Part shown: one piece after another, positions 34,494-45,990 of the stretch | Position numbering within the stretch: the stretch's first letter is position 1 | How the letters are laid out: each line of letters begins with the position of its first letter | NCBI RefSeq assembly: GCF_002878395.1 | Contig: NC_061116.1 | Coordinates: 122,629,059 to 122,693,058 of the forward strand | Length of the DNA stretch: 64,000 nucleotides | Direction: 5' to 3' | From: Capsicum annuum | Lineage: Eukaryota > Streptophyta > Magnoliopsida > Solanales > Solanaceae | The notes under the pieces: generated by a model | Told to the model about the DNA's origin: nothing | The model's input: only the letters and a program-made list of their open reading frames with translations | Database searches by the model: none | Position numbers and translations under genes: made by a program

Positions 34494-34521
34494 GTTTGAA
34501 TGGATTGTAGTTTCTTTGCCT
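34475..34521. repeat. 19-bp direct duplication at the B/D2 junction
   Basis: GATTGTAGTTTCTTTGCCT occurs at 34475-34493 and again at 34503-34521, separated by nine bases. It sits exactly where LTR B stops and the gag of D2 begins, and may be filler from end joining. Confidence 0.9.
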
Positions 34522-34945
34522 ACCATTCTATAGGACCTACGTCCATGCCTCTATTATTTTTCCACTACTTAAACCAGGCATGGGCTACATCCTACAGCTG
34601 GTAAGTATCCAATTCAACACTCTCACTAGAAGTCACCCCCATAATATTTGTTACCTTTTAGATTATGTCTAAGAATTCTTATGGATCCTCTTTAGTTTTG
34701 GATCCCAAAAATAGTGGAGGATTTATTCGGGTAAAGTCCCAAATCCTAGCTGTGACAATATTGGCCACTGGGTTGGCTAGAACAATGGTTTGATGAATAT
34801 TCTGAGCCGCTACAAAGTGAGATAGAGTAGTGAATTCAGCTCTGAACTTTGTATAAGAAATTTGCTCATTCAGGGGATCTTCTTGAACGGGCAAAGGTGT
34901 TGGCTTGTTCATATTTCTTCTTCCATCTCTCTTTATTGGAGGAAT
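34522..34945 (-). pseudogene. Gag N-terminal fragment of chromovirus D2
   Basis: On the minus strand the gene begins at 34945 with IPPIKR, where element C has MPPKRR; the start codon has become ATT. It continues with NKPTPLPVQEDPLNE, an open frame with AEFTTLSHFVAAQN and RINPPLFLGSKTKEDP, and, with stops, YQL, AHAWFK and GPIEW. This parallels gag of C at 42890-43290 step by step. It is truncated at 34522, so protease and everything after are missing. Confidence 0.8.
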
Positions 34946-35165
34946 TTTCTATAAATAGTAGGAAAAATAGAATAGACAGAGAGTTCAACATGAGCTCATG
35001 CTCAGTCACACGACATGAATACTAAAAGAGGGAAACTTTCCTTAAAATGCCTCGTAGCCTTTGTTCCTAAGTGTGGCGCACTTTAGACCCATGCATATGA
35101 CTCTGCTTGATGTGTCTTTCAGACCTCCTAGGATACTATAAAACCTTCGGCTTTGATACTAATAT
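34946..35165 (-). other. Leader and primer binding site of D2
   Basis: The minus strand reads TTAGTATCAAAGCC next to the LTR end (about 35149-35162), a decayed TTGGTATCAGAGCC site for initiator tRNA-Met. The leader that follows contains the CCTAGGAGG and GGCTACGAGGC blocks shared with element C and with the scrap at 1-120. Confidence 0.75.
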
Positions 35166-37672
35166 TGTAACACCTCGAGAGCACACCCTGGGCATTACAT
35201 GGTGCTTACAACCCCGAGGGACCATAAGCTAACCCATAACGTGGTACCTGCTATGAGCACTAAATAAGACAATAACATATGTGGAAGAATAACTGATAAG
35301 CCATAAGGGTTTTAGCAACTGAATTCAATATTGGATAATAAATCTAGAAAAAACTACTGGAAATAACTTTTTGAAACCAATAAAATAATAAAAAATATGA
35401 TTGACTATTTGTACTAGTCTGAAGAGCCTCTACTGATTGACTATAGAGTTGATGGGACAAACCACCAACTAACTCCGACCAAATAGAAAAAAATTACTGA
35501 AACTAATGAACTGGCTGAGATAAATAAACCATATCCTCAAACTATGAGGACTCACCACTGCTATGCCTGATTATCTAGAGAGTCTATGTGCGATTTGGGA
35601 ACTGATCATCACAACCTATGATATGATACATCATAGCGCAAGAAAAAAACATATAATCATTACTTGAGTATACTGGTATATAAATGAGGTAGGCTGATAT
35701 GCATAGTTTAATGTACAGGAGTAATAACTGTCTGAATAAATAGCATAAAGTACTACATAGAAAGTATGAAATTTATAAATATTGAGAATGCATGACTAAG
35801 CATAAAACATGTTCTAAATATAATCTATAAACTGAAATACAAAAATCTAATATTATATAACTAGTATCTGTATGCTATAGTCAGCACTGAAACTGAATTA
35901 CTTAGTTGATTACTAGACTGAGACTGTGGGAGCTATCATCTAACTGATATTTCCTAATGAGGAATTTGGGGCCCAACCTGTGACCCCAGTTGAAGGATGT
36001 CAGTACCGTACCACGGGTACTAACACTGGATATATGGATCCAATGAAAAAGCTATCCCAAAGGACTAAAGGTGTTAAGCCTAAACTGACGGGTGACCCCT
36101 GGAAGGTAGTCAAGCCTGAACTAACGTGTGACTTCTCAAATCCTACTCTAGCTACGCAGTACTATAGTACAGGGAATGGTACTAACGAATCTGCCTAACT
36201 GATAGGGAAGTCACATCACAACACTCGCTCAATGCTAAATCCTACTACCAACTGAACTACCTCAGAATACTGAACTATTCTAAGTTTAACTGATCATGAT
36301 AACTGACTAAACTGATATTGCTCATAACATGTCTAAAACTAATTTGGAGATACTGAGGATAAGTAAGCAATTAATTTTATGGGAATTCATAACCCCTAGG
36401 ACTCGATAGTAATTATAGAAAAATAGTACTAAAATTTTGGGGACATAATATGAAAGCATTTATTCAAAATTCATTCTTGTAGGCATTTTATCAAACACTT
36501 GATATGTATAGTGTAAGCTAAACGTGGGAATCATTTAAAGCTTGTAGTAATAACATGATTTAAACATCAACATCACTAATTATGGGTTAAATCAGCAAAT
36601 AACATCATTTATATGTGTGGGGGTAGATAACAACAATAATTTCATGTAAACATGGTATAAAGTTTCAATTCATGGGAATTCATGGTTAAAATCACAACTA
36701 AAAATCAATTGTGAAAATCACAATTACTTGTAAAGATCACAACTTTGAATTTAAAATTTGATATGTGGACTCCATGGGTGAAAGGGACCCATGGATGAAC
36801 ATTTAACATACCTTGATTTATGAATTTATGAGAATTGATGGCGAATTCTTGAGATTTGATCTTGAATCTTAAAGGGCTAGGGATTTTTCTTGAAAGAGGG
36901 CTACTTTAATTTGAGAGGATTGTGGAATAATGATAAAATAATGCTCTCTTGGGAGTTACATTCCACGTTTTGATTGAATGGGGTGAAGATAAAAGGACTT
37001 AAATGCCCTTGGAAATTAAAACTCAAAACAGGAACTAAAAATCTCAATTTTGACATTCAGCGCGATGGGGTGCAATCATGTTGTGCCATTGGAAAACTGA
37101 CAATCCCTATTTTACCCTACGACGTGATGGAGTACTATCGTGTTGCGCCACTGGAATGGACAATCCCGATTTGGAACCTTGGTGCGTGCAGTGGCAATCG
37201 TGGTACCTCACTGGAAAGTGGGGAACGCAAAAATACCCCTTGGTGTGATGCAGTGCTTACCGTTGCGGTCCACTAGAAAAGGCCAAACGTGATTTTTGTC
37301 ATCACCGCGATGTGGCCTTATCGCATTGGGCTACTATTTTTCACTAAAAGTTCCATAACTTCTCACTCGAGTATCAGATTTAGGTAAAATTGGTATAGTT
37401 GGAAAGCTAATTAAATTTCATACAATTAGTTGAGTTTTGAGCTGGAAAATTCTCAATAGAATAAAAGATAAGCTTGTTTTATATTTACTAAAGCAACATT
37501 CTTCTCAAAAACTCAATCGGTAAGGAATATTTTGGTTCGTCTAATAGCTGGGAGTTATTTGAGTCCTTAATATACATCCAACTCACTCATAAAACTACCA
37601 AAGAACTATAATGTACTTTGCATGAGCTTGAAATATGGCTCTAACATAGGTTTGGATTTTTGGGCTATTACA
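35166..37672 (-). mobile_element. 5' LTR of chromovirus D2 (Tekay/Del-type)
   Basis: On the minus strand it starts TGTAATAGCCC (37672) and ends GAGGTGTTACA (35166), 2507 bp. It is related to LTR D and to the 5' LTR of C, sharing a GC-rich 60-bp array, a GACTGT-type dyad region and the GTGGTGAGTCCTCATAGTTTG-like block before the end. Divergence is higher than between D and C. Open frames 35980-36198 and 36974-37276 on plus lie inside the LTR and its array and are not genes. Confidence 0.8.
37059..37355 (-). repeat. 60-62-bp tandem array, five units, in LTR D2
   Basis: Units start near 37060, 37121, 37181, 37242 and 37304. Each has a GCGATG-like core, then a TATCGTGTTGCG-like segment, a CACTGGAAA-like segment and a GACAATCCC-like segment. 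Spacing is very regular (60-62 bp). It is the best preserved version of the array also seen in D and C. Confidence 0.85.
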
Positions 37673-38030
37673 ACAAAGTACTAAACGCACCATCACATTA
37701 TAAATATCTATATATGATCACTATTATAGAAGTGGATGAGCATGGGGTGGAGGAGGGTAAACCTAATATTGACTATTTATACTCTCTCTCATAGACTTGG
37801 CTAAATTGATAAATAAGCCTATACTTTAAAAACATGAAAGAAATCCTGAAAAAGTGAGTGTAAGAAAAAATGCAATCCTTAAGATTAAGAACTCAAAAGG
37901 CTAGAAAATAAGGAGAAGGTGGGATCTAACAAGGAGTAAAATGATAATAAAATATGGATAATAATTGTAATTTGAGTCATTCAGCGACAATAAATCAAGC
38001 GCCTCTAGTGAGCTAACCCAAGTTAAGGTA
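37673..38030. other. No recognised feature
   Basis: A 358-base A/T-rich spacer between LTR D2 and LTR G. No open frame, LTR end or repeat is recognised. Confidence 0.6.
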
Positions 38031-40142
38031 TGTAATAACCCTTTTGGTTATTTTTTATATTTCTGCTTCTCTTCAACATTAGGGATTCTCCATAGATTCC
38101 CCAAGTCATTTATGACTTACTGGGACTAACAGTTTGATTATTGGGCAATTCATTGGGTATTTAGAGCCAATTCCTTGTTTAGAAGTCTTCACTGGTTCCA
38201 AATAGCCACCGGGAAATTTTTTTAGTAAAATGATCATTCCAACTATGCCAGAATCTTTGGAATTTGATTTTAGGATAGGTGTACCTTTGGTTTGGGTCCC
38301 AATGCACCCAAGATCATTTCAACCTATTAGTCTAAAAGTTGGAAAATTGGAAATATGGGTGTGGAACCCATATTTGGTCAAAATTACCTCAGATAAATTT
38401 AAATTTTTTGTTGTATCTAAATATAGAATTTAGTGTTCTAACATATTTCATTTGTGAAAATTAGATTCTGAATGAATCCTAGTTCATTGTTGGAAACTTG
38501 GAAAATTTTTAAAGTTTGTTGGTGTTGGTGCATTCCGATCACACAAGGGCCACTGTAATCGCTCTATGGTGATCTCACAAGGGATATGGAAATCTCCCTA
38601 TTGTGATAAAAAAACCCTAGATGGAAATAGCAACATCTCCATACCTGGTATGGATATATAATGACTCTGTAGGCCGCATTTACGTCAATTTTCTTCATCT
38701 TTAAGACCTAAAAACCCTAAAAGAGTGTGGTAACTCAAAAATAAGTCTTATGTATGACTTGGGATCTTTCTAAACATCTATTATAATTATTATAATATGA
38801 ATTAAAATAATATTTCATCACTTTCTTAGTGATTTTCTTGGTTCTTGACCCAAAACCATGACTAGCTTGAGGTCTTGATTATAGCCCCAAATGAACTTTA
38901 TTTTTAACCCATTCTTAAGGGTTACGATTTCTTGATGATGTATGAATACTGGGTTGACTTTGAAAATGTATTTTCCATAAGTGGGACTCACTTGGGGTTT
39001 TCGATGTTGTTTTGGGACCTAAAGCTCAATGGTGGAACATGGGTATCATTATTCTCGTATTTATGAGTAGATTATAATTTTGATAGTGTGATGACATTTT
39101 GATATTGTGAAGTAAAGATGGATCTTTGGTGAATTATGTAAGAACTTATGGTTTGGAATTAAGGTAGGCTTCTGTCTATTCTTCTTTGTAAGATGATGTG
39201 TGATATATATTGATTGTGAATATGAATGTTAAGATTGATTATGTGTGGAATGCCTCATACTTAATTATTGAAGTTGGGAAATTAGATGAGATTCTTGGAC
39301 CTGTAAGGTGAATTCCTTATTACACTTTTAGAATCCTATTTCCTTCTCCCTAGATTAAACTAGTTCATAGAATGGGTATGACATGGTGCTAGGTTTAGGA
39401 TGTGTTTTAAGTGTTAGAATCATGGTTAGTATGATTAACCTTATTTAGGCTAGTCTATTGATATTGAAACCATAATTTGGAGTCAAGTTAACTTAAATGC
39501 CCATGTTTTTAGAAGAAGTTCCTATCTTAGGATTGTTATTGAGTACTTGACATCTAGAAGTTGAACTAGATACCTTAGCCAAGTTTGGGCCGTAGATTGC
39601 TTAAATATGGAAATGAAGGATTAGAAATGGGATCATCCGACCCAGTTAGGTTAAAACTTTTGTTAGACCTTGTGGACTAAGTTGTGGATGCTAGTCATAG
39701 TTGAGACTATTGAACCCTTAGAATAAGTTTACTTCATGACTTGGTAAATTGTGATGACTTACCTCGGACTATGACTAATGGCTTATGGCCATGATATTGG
39801 GTCTTTAGAGATGCTATTTCCTCTTAGACATGATATTGGTCATTTAGAGATGCTATTTTCTCTTAGACATGATATTGGGCTTTAAGAGATGCTATTTCCT
39901 CTTAGATATGATATTTGGAATTTAGTAATTCTATTTCCTTATAGAGATGATATTGGCCTTTAGAGTTGCTATTTTCTCTTAGATGTAATATTGGGCCTTT
40001 AGTGATGCTATTTCCTTATAGAGATGGTGTTGGGCCTTTAGAGCTGCTATTTTCTCTTCAATATGATTTTGGGCCTTTAGAGATGTGCTTTTCTCTTAGA
40101 TAAGGTATTAGGCCTTTTGAGGTGTTATTTGTTCTAGTTATG
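38031..40142 (+). mobile_element. Truncated LTR G of a chromovirus-like element
   Basis: Starts TGTAATAACCC and shows an LTR-like layout: a CpG-motif segment (CCGATCACACAAGG, TAATCGCTCTATGG; 38530-38600), a TATA-like GATATATAATG at 38653-38663, and a TTTGATAGTGTGATGACATT segment at about 39078 that is also present in LTR E (minus strand, near 56545). It ends in a 39-bp minisatellite and is cut by element C at 40143. The remainder is not found right of C. The clade is inferred from similarity of its ends to Ty3 LTRs. Confidence 0.65.
39790..40131. repeat. 39-bp minisatellite, nine units, in LTR G
   Basis: Unit starts are 39790, 39829, 39868, 39907, 39946, 39984, 40023, 40062 and 40101; all are 39 bp except one of 38 and a last partial one. 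The consensus begins CATGATATTGGGCCTTTAGA and continues with GATGCTATTTCCTCTTAGA. Alternate units share TTTTCTCTTAG or TTTCCTTATAG endings. Confidence 0.95.
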
Positions 40143-40365
40143 TGTAATACCCTAAAGTTTCCTAACTAATTTTGTCTCAAAAATGTCAAGTATTAGCTTC
40201 TAAATTGAATGATGTTTATTCCATGGGGAATTTTCAAGAATCACTTTTTGTCATGTGGAAAATTCAATAAGCTTTCCATCGATATAAAATTCACCTAAAT
40301 CTGAAACCGGGTAAGAAGTTATGACTATTTCAAGTCCACATCATAAAACAACACCATATTGGTCA

Positions 40366-40634
40366 GTGGCGCGCCGCGCCACAAGATAAAATGGCAATTG
40401 TCCTTTTTTTCGTGTCCCAGCACAATTTCTCCATGTTGTACCAAACTTTTAGTTCACAAATGAATTGGCAATGCGATGGCTCCGTGTCACACCATTTCCC
40501 TATTTCCCAATTGTCAAATTCCAGTGGCACAGCGAGATAGCACCGCATCGCGCTAGGGGTCCAGGTCAGAAAATTTTCACCAACTTAAAAGATGCATCCA
40601 GGGTTAAAAGGATCAATTTTTCACTCCTATTTAA
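40366..40634 (+). promoter_or_regulatory. Putative promoter of C 5' LTR: CpG array and TATA-like box
   Basis: GTGGCGCGCCGCGCCAC (40365-40381) is a perfect inverted repeat, followed by decayed units with AATGCGATGG and CACCGCATCGCGC up to 40560. A TATA-like CTATTTAAG lies at about 40627-40635. The layout matches LTRs A, F and G. Promoter function is inferred. Confidence 0.45.
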
Positions 40635-41062
40635 GCCCTTTAACATGGGATTCAGCTATTTGGAACCTAAAATATAGTAGTTTCTCTCAATTTTCTCTTG
40701 AGAACAAGCGAGGGTTTCGATTGGGGATTCAATTTCAGAAAGTCTCTCTGTCAATCTTTGCTAAATCAAGAACTAAGGTATGTCATATGTTGATTCATGG
40801 GTTTCTTTCACCTATGAAGCTCAATAATCTCTTTTCAAAATGAAAGATTTGTATATTTACGAATGTTCATGATTTGATTATATTAAAAAGTGATGTTCAT
40901 GTTGTTTTTTGTTTCATTCCATGTTATAGACTATTAATTACAAAAATTAATTCTAGTATGTGAGGAATTATGCGGTATTCATGATAAATCCTAGAATTCA
41001 CAAGTTGATTGATGTATCCTTGATTATTAGATGTGTTGATGATTGTATAACCATAGTATGCT

Positions 41063-41097
41063 CCCCACCCCCACCCCTACCCCCCACCCCACCCCCC
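41063..41097 (-). other. Potential G-quadruplex tract in C 5' LTR
   Basis: Six runs of four to six C, separated by one or two bases, lie within 35 bases on the plus strand, so the minus strand carries six G runs of at least four with very short loops. This meets the usual G-quadruplex pattern. LTR D has no such tract at the equivalent place, so it is a local expansion. Confidence 0.85.
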
Positions 41098-41858
41098 ATA
41101 TTTTATTACAAGCATATGTGAAGTAAAAGTGCTATACTAGTATAATAATACAAAATCTCCATTCATGTACAAGTTATTTATGTCAAATGTTTGATGAAAT
41201 GTCTTAGCCAATGGATTATGTATTGTTGATGTTGGTCCTGTACTCAAGAAAGTCATGCTTTGTCAGTTTCCTTCTATCGAGTCCTGGGGGTACTTGTACC
41301 TAAAAAATATAGTTGTGTGCCTAGAGTCCGTGTCATGTTTTCATGATATCCTCAGTCAAGCCATGATCCATAGAATTCAGTTAGTTATGTGACTCAGGAA
41401 AGCTCAGTAATACAGTAATCTCAGTACTATTCCGTCAGTCAACAGAACTCAGTTAAATCAGTTTAGTTCAGTTTAGTAATTCATGATCAGTGTCTATTGA
41501 AATAGGAGTAGGAATTAACACCGAGTGAGCCCAATGATGGGAACACACATTGTCAAATAAGAGTGTGATTCTTAGAAGTCATCCTTGCATTTCAGAACTA
41601 TGTAGCCAGCATAGGTTGAGACATCAACACTATCAGATGAGGGTTTATAAGGTGGATAAGCACTGTCAGATGAGATCCCTACCGTTCTCTTTTGGGGACA
41701 CTGTCAGATGAGGGTCACTCACAGCTTGTCCTTACCAGTGGTGCGGTATTAACACCCTTCCAATTGGGGTTACAGATTGGACCCCAACTCAGCCATAATG
41801 GCGTATTAGGGGCATATTAGTTAGATAACTACTTTCCATAGTTTCAGCTAGAGAATCA

Positions 41859-41997
41859 GGACTGTTAAATACAGTCATTTAGTCTCAGTAATAGAACTCA
41901 GATAGTTCTATCGAATTCAGGACTGTTAGATATAGTCAACTCAGAACAATATAGAACTCAACTAGTTCCATTAGATTCAGGACTGTCAGATACAGTC
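41859..41997. repeat. Three dyad motifs spaced 60 bp in C 5' LTR
   Basis: GACTGTTAAATACAGTC (about 41859-41876), GACTGTTAGATATAGTC (41921-41937) and GACTGTCAGATACAGTC (41981-41997) are six-base inverted repeats around a five-base centre, repeated about every 60 bases inside a degenerate 60-bp tandem unit that also has an AACTCAGATAGTTCTAT-like part. LTR D has the same unit on the minus strand near 3185-3290. Confidence 0.8.
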
Positions 41998-42667
41998 ACT
42001 TATGTCATCAGTTATATCAGTCAGTTATCAGTTATGTTAGTTATCAGTAAATTCATGTTATCACTATCTCAGATATAGTTACAATGTATTCATACATGTA
42101 TTCTCACGTTCGTATTAGTCAGTTAGACACTATTGTTCATGCATATGAACCCCATGTATTCAGCCTACCTTCCATTTTTACCAGTACATACAAAGTATTG
42201 ACACATTTGTGCTATGGTGTTTTATACCATAGGTTCAGAAGCATGATCACCAGAGCATCAGTAGTATTCTAGTTTCAGCAGTCAGAGTTAGTAGTAAGTC
42301 CTAGTCCTTCGAGGACATAACCATTTCATTAATATCTCATTAAATTAATTTATTTCACTAGTTAGGGTTAGTTGGGGACATGTCCCATCAACTCTTTATT
42401 CAGATAGTTAGTCAATTAGAGGTTTTTTAGATTATCACATTCAGACGGTTATTTTAGTATTTTGGGTATTTCATACCCTATCCATATGTTAGGATTTATT
42501 AGTTATGTTATAATTTTGAACCCTATGGCCTTTCAGTTTATTTTTCCATATTTATACAGTATATCATGTAGTATACAAGTACAGATATCATTCATGAGTT
42601 AGCTTGTGGTCCTTCTGGGTCATGAGCACCGTGTAGCATTCCGGGTACCAGGATTTGGGGCATTACA

Positions 42668-42889
42668 AACTTGGTATCAGATCCAGGTTCAATAATGTCC
42701 TAGGAAGTATGAAAGTCGCATCTAGTAGAGCCTTGTACATGGGTGTATTGTGTGCCACATTTATGTACAGGAGGCTATAAGATGTTTTAGGAACAATTTT
42801 CCTTTCTTTCAGTATTCATTTCATGCCAGTGAGCATAATCTCAAGTCAATCTCTCAGTGTAATTTGTTTCTTTTTTTTTTCTACAGAAT
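42668..42889 (+). other. Primer binding site and leader of C
   Basis: TTGGTATCAGATCC at 42671-42684, three bases after the LTR, is a one-step variant of the initiator tRNA-Met site TTGGTATCAGAGCC. The leader runs to the gag ATG at 42890. Confidence 0.85.
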
Positions 42890-43998
42890 ATGCCTCCTAA
42901 AAGAAGAAATGAAAATCAATCAGCCCCTTAGCCCGAAGAACCTTTGGGCGAACATATTTCTCATGGAGAGTTTCAAGTTGTATTCACTACTCTTGCTAAT
43001 TTAGTTGCTGCTTAGAATAAATGATCAGCCATCGTTTTGGTCAACCCAGTGACCAATTCAGCTGCAGCCAAGATTCAGGACTTTATCCAAATGAATCCTC
43101 CATCCTTTCTCAGGTTTAAGTTAAAAGAGGACCCTCAGAAATTCATCGATCAGGTTCAGAAGGTTATAGAAATCATGGGGGTTACTCCTGTCGAGAGTGT
43201 TGAGCTAGTTGCATACCAGTTGCAGGATATTGCCCATACTTGGTTTAAACAGTAGAATTCAAAAAGGTCGGATGATTCAAGGCCTATTGAGTGGGAGGAG
43301 TTTGTCACTGCATTCTTATATAGATTCGTTCCCCAAAAGATGAGAGAGGCTAAGATGTTAGAAATCATCAACCTCAGGCAGGGTAACATAACTATGCAAG
43401 AGTATTCTCTTAAGTTTACTCAATTATCCATATATGCTCCTCATATGGTTGCAGATAGCAGGGCCAAGAGTAAGTTTTTTTTTGGGGTGAACAATAGTGT
43501 GGTCAACAAGTGTAGGTCTGCAATGTTGAATAGTGACATGACTTTAGCCAGGCTTATGACTCATGCTCAGCAGATAGAAGATCAAAAGGTTAAGATGAGG
43601 GAGAAACATAATAAGAGAGTAAAGACAGGTAGTTTCAACTTTACTTAGTCCAAATTAGAAGGAGCAAACCGCTCTCAGTTCCATCCTAAGTCATCAGTTC
43701 CAGCTCCTTCTTTAGCCAGTGCTCCATCTCCTAAGTTCAGGGATAAAAATGGAGATAGGGTGCCAGGATCTAAGTCTTAGGGCAGTGTGAGCAGTGCTTG
43801 AACTAATACTATTTGTCAGACTTGTGGTAAGAAACATAAGGGTGCTTGTATTGCTGGTAGATATGTCTATTTCGGATGTGGAAAGCCAGGCCACAGAGTC
43901 AGAGATTGTCCCAGTCAGGTTATCAGGGTCAGCAAAACCATTCCTATGCTCAGTTCAGTCACCTAAATCAGCAGGGTACCACTTCCAGTTCTACTAGT
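42890..43998 (+). pseudogene. Gag of element C, broken
   Basis: Gag builds the particle shell and binds the element RNA. The frame from ATG 42890 reads MPPKRRNENQ, a TAG at codon 14, VVFTTLANLVAA, more stops, then AAKIQDFIQMNPPSFLRFK and the capsid core (VELVAYQLQDIAHTWFK, a TAG at 43256, WEEFVTAFLYRFVP, EIINLRQGNITMQEYSLKF) in the same frame to 43647. The nucleocapsid part shows CQTCGKKHKGAC and then YFGCGKPGHRVRDCP, a CCHC zinc knuckle whose first Cys is Tyr. Length and order match Tekay-type Gag. It is broken by nonsense changes rather than large gaps. Confidence 0.85.
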
Positions 43999-44560
43999 GG
44001 GCAACGCCCAAATAGACTTTATGATCTCCAGTCCCGGCAAGATCAGGAAAATTATCCTGATGTGGTTACTGGTACGTTATAGATCTTTCATGTGCATATT
44101 TATTCTTTGCTAGATCCAGGAGCTTTCTTGTCTTTTGTCACTCCCTATATAGTAGTTGATTTCATAATCAGTCCCAAATTCTAGCAGAGCTTTTTTCACT
44201 CTCTACCCCAGTGGGTAAAACCATCATATCTCGGTGGGTATACAGAAATTGCCTGCTTATGATATTAGAGAATGTCACCTCAGCAGACTTAGTCAAATTA
44301 TAGATGACTAATTTTGATGTTATTCTTGGCATGGATTGGCTTTATTCCTGCTATGCCACAGTCGACTATAGAAATAGAAGAGTCCAATTTTAGTTTTCAA
44401 ATGAACCCATCCTAGAGAGGAGGGGTAGTATTTTAGCTTTCAGAGGTCAGATTGTTTCCTACCTTTGGGCACAGATAATTATTTCTAAAGGATGTGTTTA
44501 TATTCTTGTTCGAGTTAAGTATGCTAGTTTTGAGACTCCTAGTCTTGAATCATTCCCATT
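43999..44560 (+). pseudogene. Protease of element C, broken
   Basis: Downstream of the knuckle the reading continues one frame over (43876-44082: QRPNRLYDLQSRQDQENYP, VVTGTL). It then gives LLDPGAFLSFVTPY (the DPG active site, 44110-44150) and, with further frame changes, FDVILGMDWLYSCYA near 44310-44355. DPG in place of DSG or DTG is usual in this chromovirus group. A TAG follows VVTGTL. Confidence 0.8.
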
Positions 44561-45990
44561 AGTGAATGAATATTTAGATGTCTTACCCGAAGATCTTCCA
44601 GGAATTCCTCCCAAAAGGGAAATAGACTTCCGCATTAATCTTCTTCCAAATACTCAGCCTATATCGATTCCGCCATACAAAATGGCACCTATAGAACTTG
44701 GAGAATTAAAAGAACATTTGAAGGATCTCTTAGATGACAGATTCATCAGTTCCAGTGTGTCCCCATGGGGTGCACCAGTCTTATTCGTGTGAAAGAAAGA
44801 TAGTTCTCTCAGAATGTGTATAGATTACCATCAACTCAATAAAGTCATGGTCAAGAACAAGTATCCACTTCCAAGAATCAATGACTTGTTTGACCAACTT
44901 CAGGGTGTCATTTATTTCTCTAAGATAGACCTCAGATTCGGCTATCATCATCTCAGAGTAAGAGAATGTGACATTCTAAAAACAGCCTTCCATACACGGT
45001 ATGGTCACTTCCAATTCCTAGTCATGTCCTTTGGTCTTACCAATGCCCCAGTAGCTTTCATGGACTTGATGAGCCGTTTGTTCAAGTAGTACTTGGAAAT
45101 GTTCGTCATAGTCTTTATAGATGATATTCTAGTCTATTCCTGCAGTGAGCCTGATCATACAGACCATCTCAGAATTGTACTTCAAACTCTCAAAAATCAT
45201 CAGTTGTTTGCCAAATTTAGTAAGTGCAAATTTTGGCTAAGGTCAGTAGCATTCCTTAGCCATATCATTTCCAGTGATGGCATTAGAGTAGATCACCAAA
45301 AGACCAAAGTGGTAAGAAACTAGCCCAGACCTGTATCTCCATCAGACATACGAAAATTCTTGGGTTTGGCTGGTTATTATAGATGGTTTGTTGAAGTATT
45401 TTCATTTATTTCATCCCCTATGTCAAAATTGACTCAGAAGAAAGTCAAGTTGTAGTGGTTGAATCCTTGCGAGAAGAGCTTTCAGGAGTTGAAGACTCGA
45501 CTCACCTCAGCCCCAGTCTTAGCTCTTCCAGATGGTCCAGATGGGTTAATAGTGTACTATGATGCATCCAGACTAGGTTTGGGTTGTGTCCTTATGTAGC
45601 ATGGTAAGGTCATAGCCTACGCCTCAAGACAGCTTAAACCCTATAAGAAGAATTATCCTACTTATGATCTTGATTTAGCAGCCGTGGCTTTTGCCTTAAA
45701 GATTTGGATACATTACTTGTACGAAGTTCATATAGATGTGTTCACCGATCATAAGAGCCTTCAGTATGTCTTTTCTCATAAAGATCTCAATCTTTATTAG
45801 AGAAGGTGGTTAGAGCTCTTGAAAGATTATGACATGAGTGTCCTTTATCATTCGAGAAAGGCCAATATCGTGGTTGACGCTCTCAATAGACTGTCTATAG
45901 GTAGTGTTACTCATGTTGAGGACAGTAAAAAGTTAGCTCAAGAAGTCTATCAGTTTGCCAAACTAGGCGTTCTCTTAGTCGATTCAGAGA
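44561..45990 (+). pseudogene. Reverse transcriptase and RNase H of element C, broken
   Basis: RT copies element RNA and RNase H removes it. One frame carries FPEDLPGIPPKREIDF-like sequence (44562 on), TQPISIPPYKMAPIEL, FISSSVSPWGAPVLFV, a TGA for Arg at 44793, [20 protein letters not shown], the palm motif [10 protein letters not shown] with both catalytic Asp intact (45114-45125), and thumb and connection. RNase H starts at YYDASRLGLGC (after a TAG-bearing stretch) and runs through [20 protein letters not shown] and [11 protein letters not shown]. About six in-frame stops but hardly any frameshift, so decay is mostly by point change (several are CAG to TAG or TGG to TAG, typical of methylated-C deamination). 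Confidence 0.9.

Larger units (their letters stand above)
40143..42667 (+). mobile_element. 5' LTR of element C
   Basis: Starts TGTAATACCC and ends GGGGCATTACA. It is closely related to solo LTR D along its whole length and less closely to D2. It contains, in order, a CpG array with TATA-like box, a C-rich tract (41063-41097), the four 17-bp repeats (41545-41725) and the 60-bp-phased dyads (41859-41997). Confidence 0.9.

Noticed and set aside
36974..37276. Open frame of 100 codons
   Set aside because: It overlaps the 60-bp GC-rich array of LTR D2 and shows the same base-composition effect; no homologous frame stays open in D or C.
42671..42684. tRNA-like sequences at primer binding sites
   Set aside because: Only 12-18 bases matching tRNA 3' ends are present, next to LTR ends; no cloverleaf arms surround them, so they are primer sites and not tRNA genes.
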